Positions 35,502 through 44,395 are shown, counted from the stretch's first letter. The stretch is 64,000 nt of DNA from Borrelia turcica IST7 (GCF_003606285.1 NZ_CP028884.1:558001-622000), one strand, 5' to 3'. Notes: a model not told the origin generated them from the sequence alone. Program-made: numbers and translations.

Positions 35502-35595
35502 TCTTAAAAAATTAGAAATATTAAATAATCATTAATTTTTGGTGTAGTTTTATATAAAACCAATAGAATTAATTTATCAAATCGCTTTTATGTAT

Positions 35596-35601
35596 TATAA
35601 T
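35596..35601 (+). promoter_or_regulatory. -10 box of the ptsH-ptsI-crr operon
   Basis: A perfect TATAAT lies 58 bases before the ptsH ATG, with a weak TTTATC 17 bases upstream. The 157-bp gap after the hydroxylase-like operon shows no terminator. Confidence 0.5.
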
Positions 35602-35658
35602 GTTAATTTATTAATGTTTTATAAAAAATAATTATTAAAAAAAGGGGTTCTTAAGTTT

Positions 35659-35919
35659 ATGGTAAAAAAAGAAGCTACTATTAAAGCTATTAATGGCTTA
35701 CATGTAAGACCAGCATCAACATTTGTAAAGAAGGCTAAGGAATATGCTAGCGATATAACTGTGGAAGCTGATGGAAAATCTGTTAGTGGGAAGAGCTTAT
35801 TTCGTTTGCAAACCTTAGAATTATCTTCTGGTAAGAAAATTTTGGTTTGTGCTGATGGCGATGATGAGGAGAGAGCTGCTACTGAGCTTGCTGAACTCAT
35901 TGAATCTTTTAAAGAATAG
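35659..35919 (+). CDS. ptsH: phosphocarrier protein HPr
   Basis: An 86-residue PTS carrier passing phosphate from enzyme I to sugar-specific IIA domains. His15 lies in LHVRPAST and Ser46 in GKSLF, so both the catalytic and the regulatory-type sites are present. AAGGGG precedes the ATG. It is followed by ptsI after 16 bases. Confidence 0.96.
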   Translation: MVKKEATIKAINGLHVRPASTFVKKAKEYASDITVEADGKSVSGKSLFRLQTLELSSGKKILVCADGDDEERAATELAELIESFKE

Positions 35920-35935
35920 GCTTGGAAGGTTTTGT

Positions 35936-37657
35936 ATGACTTTATCGGGAAAAAGAATATCTAAGGGGATAGGAATAGGCGAAGCTCTTTTTATTAGAAA
36001 AGACTTTGATAATTTGATTGATAAATCAAAAATTAATTCTTCCCAAATTAATGATGAGATAAAAAAGTTTAATGACGCTAAGGTTAGGGCTATTTCTGTT
36101 CTTGAAAATCTTACAAAGAAGGCGGTAGATCAATTTGGTGCTGATAAAGAAGGTATTTTTGAAGGACAGATGTTGATTATTGAAGATGATGAGCTTGCAG
36201 ATTCTGTTTTAAATTTTATTAAGTATGAAAATTGTGGTGCTGCTTGGGCTGTTTATTTATCTTTTGAGGAATTGATTAAGGGTATGGAAGAGTACACGGA
36301 TGTTTACTTAAAGGAGAGGGCTTCTGATTTTAGAGACATTAGGAATAGGCTTATTTCAAATATTTTAGGGCAAGTAACAGATTTTTCTGAGATTAAGCGA
36401 GATGTAATTTTGATTACTGAGGAATTGACTCCTTCTGATACAATGCAAGTTGACTTAAGTTATGTTAAAGGATTTTTGACTACAGTTGGTGGTGAAACTT
36501 CTCATGCTGCTATTTTGGCAAGGACAATGGGGCTTCCAGCTCTTGTTATGTCTTCCTTAGATATTAATAATATTAAGGATGGTGATAAGTTAATAATTGA
36601 TGGGCTTTCTTCTATGGTTATTAATAATCCATCATCTAGTGAACTTAACAAGTATATGAATAAAATATTGAAGCATAATGAAGTTGAAAAAGAGCTTTTT
36701 TCTTTGAAAAATAAGCAAGCAGAGACAAAAGATGGTGTTACAATAGCTTTAAAGGCTAACATTGGAACTCCTTCGGATATTTCTTATGTTAATAAATATG
36801 GACTTGAGGGGATAGGGCTTTTTAGGACAGAGTTTTTATATATGGAATCTGTAAAACCACCTACGGAGGATGAACAGTTTGAAGCTTATAGGAAAGTTGT
36901 AGAGACTATTGAGAAGAAGGGTGTTGTTACTATTCGTACTCTTGATATTGGGGGAGATAAGGAGATACCTTATCTGCATTTTCCAAAAGAAGATAATCCT
37001 TTTCTGGGATATCGTGCTCTTAGGATGTATATGGACTATGAAGATTTAGTGCAAATTCAATTCAATGCAATTTTTAGGGCTAGTCATTATGGAAAGGTAA
37101 GAATAATGGTGCCTATGCTTACTAGGTATGAGGACATTGATATCATTGAGCATTTTGTCGGTAGGGCTAAGGAAAATTTAAAATCTAGGAATTTGCCTTT
37201 TGATGAGAATTTGGAAATAGGTTGCATGATAGAAATACCTTCTGCAGCTTTAATTGCTACTGAACTTTCTAGTAAATTAAAGTTCTTTAGTATTGGAACT
37301 AATGATTTGACTCAATATACTTTAGCTGTAGATCGTGGTAATCAGAAAATATCAAATTTATATGATAAATATAATCCTGCTGTTTTAAGACTAATTAAGA
37401 ATGTCCTTGATGCTGGGAATAGTTCTGGAATTGATGTGTCTGTTTGTGGTGAACTTGGGGGAGATGAAGCTGGAGCTTTAGTTCTTGTTGGTCTTGGGTT
37501 TAGATCTTTGAGTATGGTTCCTAGTGCTTCACTTAGGATTAAGTATTTACTAAAGAAATATACAATATCTGAGTTAAGTAAGTTAGCTAACAAGGTATTG
37601 AATAGTAAATTAGAGTCAGAGACTTTAAAATATTTAGATAAATTTATAGGAGATTAG
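35936..37657 (+). CDS. ptsI: PTS enzyme I (PEP-protein phosphotransferase)
   Basis: A 573-residue enzyme that takes phosphate from PEP and gives it to HPr. I start at ATG 35936 with GGAAGG upstream; a longer frame overlapping ptsH is spurious. The active-site His lies in GGETSHAAILAR, and the PEP-binding GLFRTEFLYM, RTLDIGGDKE and GTNDLTQYTLAVDR motifs follow. The C-terminal VCGELGGDE matches the family Cys loop. It precedes crr by 2 bases in one operon. Confidence 0.96.
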   Translation: MTLSGKRISKGIGIGEALFIRKDFDNLIDKSKINSSQINDEIKKFNDAKVRAISVLENLTKKAVDQFGADKEGIFEGQMLIIEDDELADSVLNFIKYENCGAAWAVYLSFEELIKGMEEYTDVYLKERASDFRDIRNRLISNILGQVTDFSEIKRDVILITEELTPSDTMQVDLSYVKGFLTTVGGETSHAAILARTMGLPALVMSSLDINNIKDGDKLIIDGLSSMVINNPSSSELNKYMNKILKHNEVEKELFSLKNKQAETKDGVTIALKANIGTPSDISYVNKYGLEGIGLFRTEFLYMESVKPPTEDEQFEAYRKVVETIEKKGVVTIRTLDIGGDKEIPYLHFPKEDNPFLGYRALRMYMDYEDLVQIQFNAIFRASHYGKVRIMVPMLTRYEDIDIIEHFVGRAKENLKSRNLPFDENLEIGCMIEIPSAALIATELSSKLKFFSIGTNDLTQYTLAVDRGNQKISNLYDKYNPAVLRLIKNVLDAGNSSGIDVSVCGELGGDEAGALVLVGLGFRSLSMVPSASLRIKYLLKKYTISELSKLANKVLNSKLESETLKYLDKFIGD

Positions 37658-37659
37658 TT

Positions 37660-38229
37660 ATGGGGTTTTTAGATTTTTTTAAAAAGGTTGCTACTTTGGA
37701 TTTAATAGCACCTGTTAGTGGAAAGGTTGTTTCAATTGATAAGGTACCGGATGAGGCATTTGCGGAGAAGATAGTTGGTGATGGAGTTGCTATTGTTCCT
37801 ACGGGTAGTGAGTTAGTTGCACCTTGTGATGGAACTATTGGTAAGATTTTTAAGACAAATCATGCTTTTAGTCTTGAAACTAAAGAAGGTGTTGAAATTT
37901 TTGTTCACTTTGGTATTAATACTCTTAATTTAAATGGAAAGGGTTTTACAAGGGTTGCTGAGGAAGGTGTTAGTGTAAAGCAGGGAGATGTTGTTATTAG
38001 ACTTGATCTTGACTACTTAAAGGCACATGCGGAATCCGTGGTTACTCCCGTTGTTATTGCAAATTCTGATGAAGTTTCAAGTATTGAGTATGTATTTGGA
38101 AAGTTTGATGATGGGTCTGAATATATTTTGCCTTCTTCTACTTCTTTAACAGAAGACATTAGAAATAAGATATCTCAAACTAAGCCTGTTGAAGCTGGCA
38201 AGGATTTAGTTCTTAGAGTTAAAAAATAG
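37660..38229 (+). CDS. crr: glucose-type PTS IIA component
   Basis: A 189-residue cytosolic IIA(Glc). The core has APVSGKVVSIDKVPDEAF, the phosphoacceptor His in VHFGINTL and the supporting His in TNHAF. A 25-residue C-terminal tail (NKISQTKPVEAGKDLVLRVK) follows. AGGAG precedes the ATG. Borrelia IIC/IIB permeases without their own IIA would depend on this protein. Confidence 0.95.
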   Translation: MGFLDFFKKVATLDLIAPVSGKVVSIDKVPDEAFAEKIVGDGVAIVPTGSELVAPCDGTIGKIFKTNHAFSLETKEGVEIFVHFGINTLNLNGKGFTRVAEEGVSVKQGDVVIRLDLDYLKAHAESVVTPVVIANSDEVSSIEYVFGKFDDGSEYILPSSTSLTEDIRNKISQTKPVEAGKDLVLRVKK

Positions 38230-38259
38230 GATAGGGGTTTTTATATCCCGATCCTATTT
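38224..38259. terminator. bidirectional hairpin between crr and htpG
   Basis: An imperfect stem pairs AATAGGAT-A-GGG with CCC-G-ATCCTATT around a loop of about 10 bases. It overlaps the crr stop and ends 4 bases from the htpG stop. The flanks are A/T-rich on both sides but there is no long U run, so it probably serves both convergent operons. Confidence 0.55.
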
Positions 38260-38262
38260 ATA

Positions 38263-40110
38263 TTATATATTTTTCTCTAAAATTTCATTTAGAATATTGA
38301 TAAATTGACTTGGATTTTTGCTAGGTAAGCCTGAAGTTATCATTGCCTCTTCAAGAAGTATAATACTTATCTTTTCTAAATTTTCGCTATCTAAATTTTT
38401 TAAATTTTGAATGATTTTGTTGTTTGGATTGAGTTCAAGAATAGGTTTTGTTTCCTTTACTTCTTGTCCCATTGATAGCATAATTCTTTGCATTTGATAT
38501 GTAGGGTCAGTACTGTCAATAATGATTGCGGATGGTTCTTTTATTAGTGTTGCTGATAGCAAAACATCTTTGACATGATTTTTAAGTATTTCTTTTACTT
38601 TTAATAAGATGTCTTTGAATTCTTCTTCGGTTTTTTTGAAGTTTTCATCTTTCAATTCGTCACTTGTTTCGTTTTTATTTATTGCTTTTAGCTTTATTCC
38701 GTCATATTCTGTAATGAAATTTAAAATAGCCTCATCAAGTTCATCATCCATAATAAGAGTTTCATATCCTCTTTCTTTATAGGCATTTACAATCGGATTG
38801 GCTTTTAGTATATTTTCTTTTCCCCCAGTTATGTAATATATGCTTTTTTGGCCCTCAATCATTCTGTTTCTATATTCTTTTAAGGACACAAGTCCATCTA
38901 CATGAGAAGATTTAAATCTAATTAAAGATATAAGTTTTTCTCTGTTATCAAAATCAGAATAAACTCCCTCTTTCAAGCATCTTCCGAATTCTTTTGAAAA
39001 TTCAGTAAACTTGGAAGAATCTGTTTCACTTAGTTTCTCAAGTTCGCTTAGTATTTTTTTCACAGAAGATGATTTTATTTTGGATAATATTTTATTTTGT
39101 TGTAAAATCTCTCTGCTTACATTGAGCGGTAAGTCTTGACAATCTATTATTCCTTTTATAAATCTTAAGTAATTTGGAAGTAAACTACCTTCAGAATCTG
39201 TGATGAAAACTCTGTTTATAAATAACTTTACACCGGATTTAGGATTTGGATAATATAGATCATAAGGAGCTTTGCTTGGAACATAGAAAAGATTAATATA
39301 TTCAATGCTTCCCTCAGCTTTTGTATGAATATAGGTAAGTGGGTTCTCATAGTCAAAACTTATATTTTTATAAAATTCATTGTACTCTTCATCGGTAATT
39401 TCGTTTTTGTTTTTTACCCAAATTGCCGTAGTTTCATTTACTTTATCTTCTCTGTCTTCAAACCCCTCTTGCTTTCCATCTTTCATTAAAGGTTCTCTAT
39501 ATTTAATGAAGATAGGATAGTTGATATGATTTGAATATTTTTTTATTATTTCTTGAATTTTCCATTTGTTGGCGTATTCAGTACCTTCTTCATTAAGATA
39601 AAGAGTTATTTCGGTACCCATATCATCTTTTTCTGTCTTCTCTATTTCATACCCTGTTTTTCCATCACTAGACCAAATATAGGCATTCTCTTCTAGGGCT
39701 TTTTTTGTTCTAACTTCAATTTTTTCCGATACAATAAAAGCACTGTAAAATCCAACTCCAAATTGCCCAATTAAACTTGAGGCGTTTTTTTCATCTTTTT
39801 TTAAGTTATTTATAAATTCTTTTGTTCCTGATTTTGCAATTACTCCAAGATGATTAATGAGATCTTCTTCATTCATTCCAATACCGTTGTCTTTAATCTT
39901 AATGATTTTATCATCGAAGCTTATTTCTATCCTTGGGTCTAAGTTAATACTCTTAAATTTTTCATTTGTTAAATTTAAAAATTTAAGTTTGTCAATTGCA
40001 TCAGAAGCGTTTGATATTAATTCTCGTAAAAATATTTCTTTATGGGAATAAAGCGAGTGTATGATTAAATAAAGTAAATCATTAACTTCTGTGTCAAATT
40101 GTTTTTTCAT
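38263..40110 (-). CDS. htpG: chaperone HtpG (Hsp90)
   Basis: A 615-residue ATP-dependent chaperone. I start at ATG 40110 (GGAGAG upstream). The N-terminal ATPase has FLRELISNASDAIDKLKFL, DNGIGM, SGTKEF and QFGVGFYSAF, all Bergerat-fold motifs. The middle domain contains GVKLFINRVFI and LPLNVSREILQQN. The C-terminal dimerisation domain is complete. No CIRCE-type operator is visible upstream. Confidence 0.96.
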   Translation of the reverse strand: MKKQFDTEVNDLLYLIIHSLYSHKEIFLRELISNASDAIDKLKFLNLTNEKFKSINLDPRIEISFDDKIIKIKDNGIGMNEEDLINHLGVIAKSGTKEFINNLKKDEKNASSLIGQFGVGFYSAFIVSEKIEVRTKKALEENAYIWSSDGKTGYEIEKTEKDDMGTEITLYLNEEGTEYANKWKIQEIIKKYSNHINYPIFIKYREPLMKDGKQEGFEDREDKVNETTAIWVKNKNEITDEEYNEFYKNISFDYENPLTYIHTKAEGSIEYINLFYVPSKAPYDLYYPNPKSGVKLFINRVFITDSEGSLLPNYLRFIKGIIDCQDLPLNVSREILQQNKILSKIKSSSVKKILSELEKLSETDSSKFTEFSKEFGRCLKEGVYSDFDNREKLISLIRFKSSHVDGLVSLKEYRNRMIEGQKSIYYITGGKENILKANPIVNAYKERGYETLIMDDELDEAILNFITEYDGIKLKAINKNETSDELKDENFKKTEEEFKDILLKVKEILKNHVKDVLLSATLIKEPSAIIIDSTDPTYQMQRIMLSMGQEVKETKPILELNPNNKIIQNLKNLDSENLEKISIILLEEAMITSGLPSKNPSQFINILNEILEKNI

Positions 40111-40227
40111 GAAATTCTCTCCTCTTTCGTATGGTTTATCTTTACTTTTTTTATAATATAACATAATCTAAAAATAATGAATAAAGTAGCTTTGTTTTGA
40201 ATGAAAGTTAAAATAGGGGATAATGCG

Positions 40228-41622
40228 ATGGATGTTGGCATTTATGGATTAGGTATTATGGGTAGTAGCTTGGCTTTAAATATAGCTGATAGTGGGTTTA
40301 ATGTTTCTGTTTATAATAGAGATAATGAGAGGACTGAAGTTTTTCTTGTAAACAATGCTCATAAAAAGATTAATGGATTTAAAGATATTGAGAGTTTTAT
40401 TAAAAGTTTAAAAAAACCTAGAAAAATTATTTTAATGATAGCAAGCTCAGCTGTGGATAAAGTAATTGAACAAATGCTACCTTTAGTTGAAAAATTTGAT
40501 ATTATTGTTGATGGTGGAAATTCTCATTATAAGAATACAATGAGAAGGGAGAGAGAGTTATTTTCTAAGGATATTTATTTTGTTGGACTTGGAATTTCAG
40601 GAGGTGAAGAGGGAGCTCGGTCTGGACCTTCGTTGATGTATGGTGGTAGCAAAAAGGCTTATGAGTTAGTTGAACCTATTTTAAATAAGATAGCAGCCAA
40701 GACACGAGCGGGAGATATTTGTTCTGCTTATATTGGTGATAATGGAGCTGGACATTATGTGAAGATGATTCATAATGGAATTGAATATGCGGATATGCAA
40801 CTTATTAGCGAGGCATATTTTTTTATGAAGAAAGCTTTTAATTTGGATAATTTAAGGATTGCAGAAGTATTTGAGAAATGGAGTGAGGGGGAGCTTTCTA
40901 GTTATTTAGTGGAAATAACATCTAGCATTTTAAAATATAAGGAGAATAATGAATATTTACTTGATAAGATTTTAGATGTTGCAAGTCAAAAGGGGACTGG
41001 AAAGTGGGCTTCAATTGAGGCTTTTGAGATGGGTGTGCCAGCAAATTTGATTTTTGAGTCTGTGTTTGCACGGGTTTTATCCACACTAAAACATGAGAGA
41101 GTAATTGCTAGTGATATCCTTAAAATGGATGTGGGTTCTTTTGAATTTGACCTTAGTGATTGGATTTTAGATCTTTATTATGCTCTTTTGGTTTCAAAGA
41201 TATTAGCTTATGCTCAGGGCTTTATGATGCTTAAGATGGCATCTATTAATTATGGTTGGGATTTAAACTTGGGAAAAATTTCTTTGGTTTGGAGAGAGGG
41301 TTGTATAATTAGGAGTGTTTTCTTAGAAAAGATTAAATTAGCTTATGATAAAAACCCCCATCTTATCAATTTGCTTTTTGATGAGTACTTCTTGGAAATA
41401 ATTAAGAAGCATCATAAATCTTTAAGACGAATAGTATCAAAGGCTAGCGAAATTGGAATACCTTTACCAGTATTTTATGCAAGTCTTTCATTCCTAGATT
41501 CTTATTCTACTAATTACCTGCCAGCCAATTTAATTCAAGCTCAGCGAGATTTTTTTGGTGCGCATAAATTTGAAAGACTGGATTCAAAGCTAGGTGAGTT
41601 TTTTCATAGTACTTGGCAATAA
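40228..41622 (+). CDS. gnd: 6-phosphogluconate dehydrogenase, decarboxylating
   Basis: A 464-residue enzyme of the oxidative pentose phosphate pathway, giving ribulose 5-phosphate and NADPH. I start at ATG 40228, which has GGGG 8-9 bases upstream; the ATG at 40201 has none. The nucleotide loop is GLGIMG, DGGNSHYKNT and GISGGEEGARSGPSLMYGG are the substrate motifs, and the catalytic Lys is in GHYVKMIHNGIEY. It links with prs and the sugar kinase in pentose supply. It ends 15 bases from a convergent barrel gene. Confidence 0.95.
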   Translation: MDVGIYGLGIMGSSLALNIADSGFNVSVYNRDNERTEVFLVNNAHKKINGFKDIESFIKSLKKPRKIILMIASSAVDKVIEQMLPLVEKFDIIVDGGNSHYKNTMRRERELFSKDIYFVGLGISGGEEGARSGPSLMYGGSKKAYELVEPILNKIAAKTRAGDICSAYIGDNGAGHYVKMIHNGIEYADMQLISEAYFFMKKAFNLDNLRIAEVFEKWSEGELSSYLVEITSSILKYKENNEYLLDKILDVASQKGTGKWASIEAFEMGVPANLIFESVFARVLSTLKHERVIASDILKMDVGSFEFDLSDWILDLYYALLVSKILAYAQGFMMLKMASINYGWDLNLGKISLVWREGCIIRSVFLEKIKLAYDKNPHLINLLFDEYFLEIIKKHHKSLRRIVSKASEIGIPLPVFYASLSFLDSYSTNYLPANLIQAQRDFFGAHKFERLDSKLGEFFHSTWQ

Positions 41623-41637
41623 TTTAAGTTGGATATT

Positions 41638-42177
41638 TTAAATATAATATTTGGCAAATATTCCTCCCATTATGTTTGCTTTAAGTCCTGCGTAAAGATG
41701 ATGATATGCAAGAGATCTTGTATTTGATATAAATTCTATTGAAGGTGCTATTTTAAATCCTATTTCTACTTGTTCTGTTAAATCATAAAAAATGGCCAGT
41801 GGTGTTCTAAACCCAAATCCTAATTGTATGTTTATTAAATCTGACTTGTGAGATGCTATGTGTAGACTCCCCCCAATACCCAATCCGATAGATAACCTTT
41901 CTATTAAGGGTATTGTGAATATTAAATCTAGAGCTGCGAGTGCAAATAGGTTTAAATCGTATTTTTTTGAGTTAATTTTGCGTCCTGATAAATTTATTCC
42001 GTTACTACCCCCATATCCTATTTCAATATCAATGAATGGTAAGGACATAACATAATTTAAGATAGGATTTCCAACACTTCCTCCAAATCCTATTCCTCTA
42101 TTTAAGAATGAACTTCTTCCAAGTGCACTAGTCCATGTAATTAATAATAGAAATATTATTAGTATTGATTTTTGCAT
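41638..42177 (-). CDS. small exported beta-barrel paralogue 1
   Basis: A 179-residue protein with signal peptide (ILIIFLLLITWTSALG) and GGAGG before the ATG. The mature part is made of alternating strands rich in Gly (NRGIGFGGSVGNPILN, LSIGLGIGGSLHIA, IQLGFGFRT). It has the size and plan of the three barrel genes upstream, though it is the most diverged of the four. An outer-membrane location is inferred. A 6-bp A/T dyad lies next to its -10 candidates at about 42204-42214. Confidence 0.65.
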   Translation of the reverse strand: MQKSILIIFLLLITWTSALGRSSFLNRGIGFGGSVGNPILNYVMSLPFIDIEIGYGGSNGINLSGRKINSKKYDLNLFALAALDLIFTIPLIERLSIGLGIGGSLHIASHKSDLINIQLGFGFRTPLAIFYDLTEQVEIGFKIAPSIEFISNTRSLAYHHLYAGLKANIMGGIFAKYYI

Positions 42178-42358
42178 TAAACCTCCAATAGTTAATAATT
42201 GTTATTATATTATATTAGTTTTAAAAATTAAATAAAGTTTTTGTAAAGTATGCTAAGGTTGTTATTCAGGTTTAAGTTAAAAATTAAATGAAATATTTTA
42301 AAAATTTTAATGTTGTGATTATATAATACTAGGTTTGTTGGGGTGTTGTTATAAGATT

Positions 42359-42877
42359 TTATATAATCCAAAACCTAAACCCTAGCGTTGCAAATATTTC
42401 CCATTTTTGAGTTGAATTGCCTCCTCCTCCCCAAATATTGATGCCAGGTCCTGCTTTTAAAAAGATATCAAATAGTCTTTTACTAGCTGAGATATTTAGT
42501 ATAAAAGACAATCGTCCTCCAATATTTAAAGAATTATAAATTGTTTGAGTATTCTTCCATTCTGATATCCACCATAGCCCATAAACACCAATTCCTAGTG
42601 CAATATCTATGATGTTAGAATCCTCTAATAAATTATATGTGGGAGTAATAAATTCCAAAGAAGAAAATATTATATCAATATTTTTAAATAAATTTTTCAG
42701 TCCATTGTAAATTCCAATCTCTATTTCAATGTTTGGCCCCAAAGTGAGCTGAAATGTGCTCGGTAAAGGGCCCACAACTCCAAAACCAAAAGAACCTCGA
42801 TTTGTATATAAATCGTTAGCTGAAGCATTAAGAACAAATACTAATAATAAGATTAAAATTAACATTGTTTTTTTCAT
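42359..42877 (-). CDS. small exported beta-barrel paralogue 2
   Basis: A 172-residue protein with signal peptide (MLILILLLVFVLNASA). Strand-rich mature sequence with GSFGFGVVGPLPSTFQLTLG near the start and FATLGFRFWII at the end. It aligns along its length with the protein encoded at 43021 (shared FGxGxxxPxP start, NNLFK, GIGVYG, LFLKxxPG and GFRFWI end). The terminal Phe/Trp-rich strand fits outer-membrane insertion. Function unknown. Confidence 0.7.
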   Translation of the reverse strand: MKKTMLILILLLVFVLNASANDLYTNRGSFGFGVVGPLPSTFQLTLGPNIEIEIGIYNGLKNLFKNIDIIFSSLEFITPTYNLLEDSNIIDIALGIGVYGLWWISEWKNTQTIYNSLNIGGRLSFILNISASKRLFDIFLKAGPGINIWGGGGNSTQKWEIFATLGFRFWII

Positions 42878-42964
42878 ACTTCTCTTTATCCTTATAACCT
42901 CTAATTGTTAAGTATATACTTTAAACACTTTAAAACGAAAATAAGTAGTTTTATTTGATATTTT

Positions 42965-43014
42965 GGATATGTACTAAGAGAAATAGCAAGAATATCTTTT
43001 CTTAGTACATATCC
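42965..43014 (-). other. long intergenic hairpin without U-tract
   Basis: A perfect 15-bp inverted repeat (GGATATGTACTAAGA at 42965-42979 and its complement at 43000-43014), extendable by 3 pairs, has a loop of about 14 bases. It begins 6 bases after the stop of paralogue 3 and lies 87 bases before the start of paralogue 2. Neither strand continues into a U run. Confidence 0.75.
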
Positions 43015-43020
43015 GTGATT

Positions 43021-43536
43021 TTATACGATCCAGAATCTAAATCCAATCCCTGCAAATACTTCCCATCTAAATCCCACTCCTTGGCTCCAAATGTTTAATC
43101 CAAGGCCAGGTGCTACTTTTAAAAATAAATCGAATCTTTGCCTAGACACTGCGAGGTTTAAAAGTAAAGGTAATCTTGCTCCTATACTCATTGGCCCACT
43201 GTTTGCTTGATTATCACTCCATCTTGAGAACCATATAGTACCATAAGCCCCACCTCCAACAGCAAAATCTAGAATGTTAGCTGCTCCTGGGAAGGTATAT
43301 GTGTAGAAAATGTAATCTACTGCAAGAAATAAAGTTTTCCAATCCTTAAATAAATTGTTTGCGCCACTATAAAGACCAAAATCTATATCGACATTTCCAA
43401 TGTTTAATTCTAATACAATAGGAAACGGTAATAAAAAACCTACCCCAAATTTACTTCTTGCTGTTGATGTTGAATTTGCAAAAATAGAATTTAAACACAA
43501 CATTAGCATTAAAATGACTATAATCTTTTTTTTCAT
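43021..43536 (-). CDS. small exported beta-barrel paralogue 3
   Basis: A 171-residue protein with signal peptide (IIVILMLMLCLNSIFA) and a strong AAAGGAGGA site. The mature sequence alternates hydrophobic and polar residues in strands: KFGVGFLLPFPIVLELNIG, VDIDFGLYSGANNLF, GGGAYGTIWF, VFAGIGFRFWIV. It is closest to paralogue 2. Both may belong to the Borrelia small OmpA-like barrel group, but I cannot name the family. Confidence 0.72.
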   Translation of the reverse strand: MKKKIIVILMLMLCLNSIFANSTSTARSKFGVGFLLPFPIVLELNIGNVDIDFGLYSGANNLFKDWKTLFLAVDYIFYTYTFPGAANILDFAVGGGAYGTIWFSRWSDNQANSGPMSIGARLPLLLNLAVSRQRFDLFLKVAPGLGLNIWSQGVGFRWEVFAGIGFRFWIV

Positions 43537-43617
43537 AGTTGTTCCTCCTTTATAGAATATGTAATCCTAGATTAGAGAAATTCAACAGATTTGTGTTAGT
43601 GTGACCGTTTTAATAAT

Positions 43618-44196
43618 TTAATTTTTAATCCATCCTTTTATTCCTACAGATAGATCTCCTCTTATTGGAAAAATAAATTGTTTATTAGGAGTTTGGCCGA
43701 TAAAAAGCGAGGGCGCGGTTTTTATATTAATTTCAAAGTTATCACTTAATATTTTATATTTTAGTCCAAAAGGAATAGATAATCCAATTTTATAGCTAAT
43801 TCCTGAATAAGATCTTTGTTCATATATTTCTGTTATTTTGCCAATTTCTAAAAATAAACCAACACCCATAAAGAAAAAGAAAGTATTTACAATGTGTAAG
43901 TCTGAGAATATGTAATGAGCATGTGTATAAAACATAAATTCTTTTGAGAAAAGATTTGTAATACTTGTATGTATTATTCCTATACCAATGTCAAAAGTTT
44001 TTACGCTAAATTCTATACCTGTTGGAAAGGGGAAGAAAAATCCAAAACCAAACTTTTCTCTTGAATTAAGACTAAAAGGAGCTTCTATTGTAGTTTTGGT
44101 AGAATTATTTTCTAAAATTTCTTTTGAAAATATGTGTTCATAATAAACAAGTACTTCTAAGAAAAACAATATGAATAGTAATTTTTTATTCAACAT
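43618..44196 (-). CDS. small exported beta-barrel paralogue 4
   Basis: A 192-residue protein with a hydrophobic leader (LLFILFFLEVLVYYEHIFS) and then the paralogue pattern: FGFGFFFPFPTGIEFSVKTF, ITNLFSKE, FFMGVGLFLEIG, GDLSVGIKGWIKN. A 20-residue insert follows the signal peptide. Unlike paralogues 1 and 3 it has no Shine-Dalgarno: the ATG is preceded by an A run, right after an inverted repeat at the expected transcript start. It diverges from the chemotaxis operon. Confidence 0.68.
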   Translation of the reverse strand: MLNKKLLFILFFLEVLVYYEHIFSKEILENNSTKTTIEAPFSLNSREKFGFGFFFPFPTGIEFSVKTFDIGIGIIHTSITNLFSKEFMFYTHAHYIFSDLHIVNTFFFFMGVGLFLEIGKITEIYEQRSYSGISYKIGLSIPFGLKYKILSDNFEINIKTAPSLFIGQTPNKQFIFPIRGDLSVGIKGWIKN

Positions 44197-44208
44197 TTTT
44201 TTTATTGA

Positions 44209-44245
44209 ATAAGCTAATTAAATATTAGCTTATATGCTTATTATA
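44209..44245 (-). promoter_or_regulatory. promoter -10 with start-site inverted repeat, barrel paralogue 4
   Basis: On the minus strand TATAAT (44245-44240) is followed 6 bases later by a perfect 10-bp dyad ATAAGCTAAT-ATTTA-ATTAGCTTAT (44233-44209). The transcript would begin at the dyad and reach the ATG 12 bases after it. Confidence 0.55.
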
Positions 44246-44257
44246 AATAATGTTTTA

Positions 44258-44330
44258 ACATTATTTCACATTTATTTAGTATTTAAATTTTTGATTTATA
44301 ATTGGTAATTAGCAGTGTGTGAAATAATGT
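44258..44330. promoter_or_regulatory. 13-bp inverted sites flanking the chemotaxis operon promoter
   Basis: ACATTATTTCACA (44258-44270) and its exact complement TGTGAAATAATGT (44318-44330) enclose 47 bp. Between them lies a rightward TATAAT (44297-44302) with TTTAGT 16 bases upstream. The arrangement suggests paired binding sites for one regulator around the cheW promoter, or a very long-loop stem. Confidence 0.6.
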
Positions 44331-44395
44331 GAGATTACAGTAATTAGCATTATGACATTCTACTTATTTATTAGTTCTATCATTAAGAGGCACTT

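Noticed and set aside
35603-35614. Start-site dyad TTAAT-TT-ATTAA at the ptsH promoter
   Set aside because: Only 5 bp per arm and all A/T; I did not count it with the stronger start-site dyads.
35849-35935. Upstream start for ptsI
   Set aside because: It lies mostly inside ptsH in another frame, and the ATG at 35936 has the ribosome site and the family N-terminus.
40111-40227. CIRCE heat-shock operator upstream of htpG
   Set aside because: No TTAGCACTC-N9-GAGTGCTAA-like sequence is present in the htpG/gnd gap.
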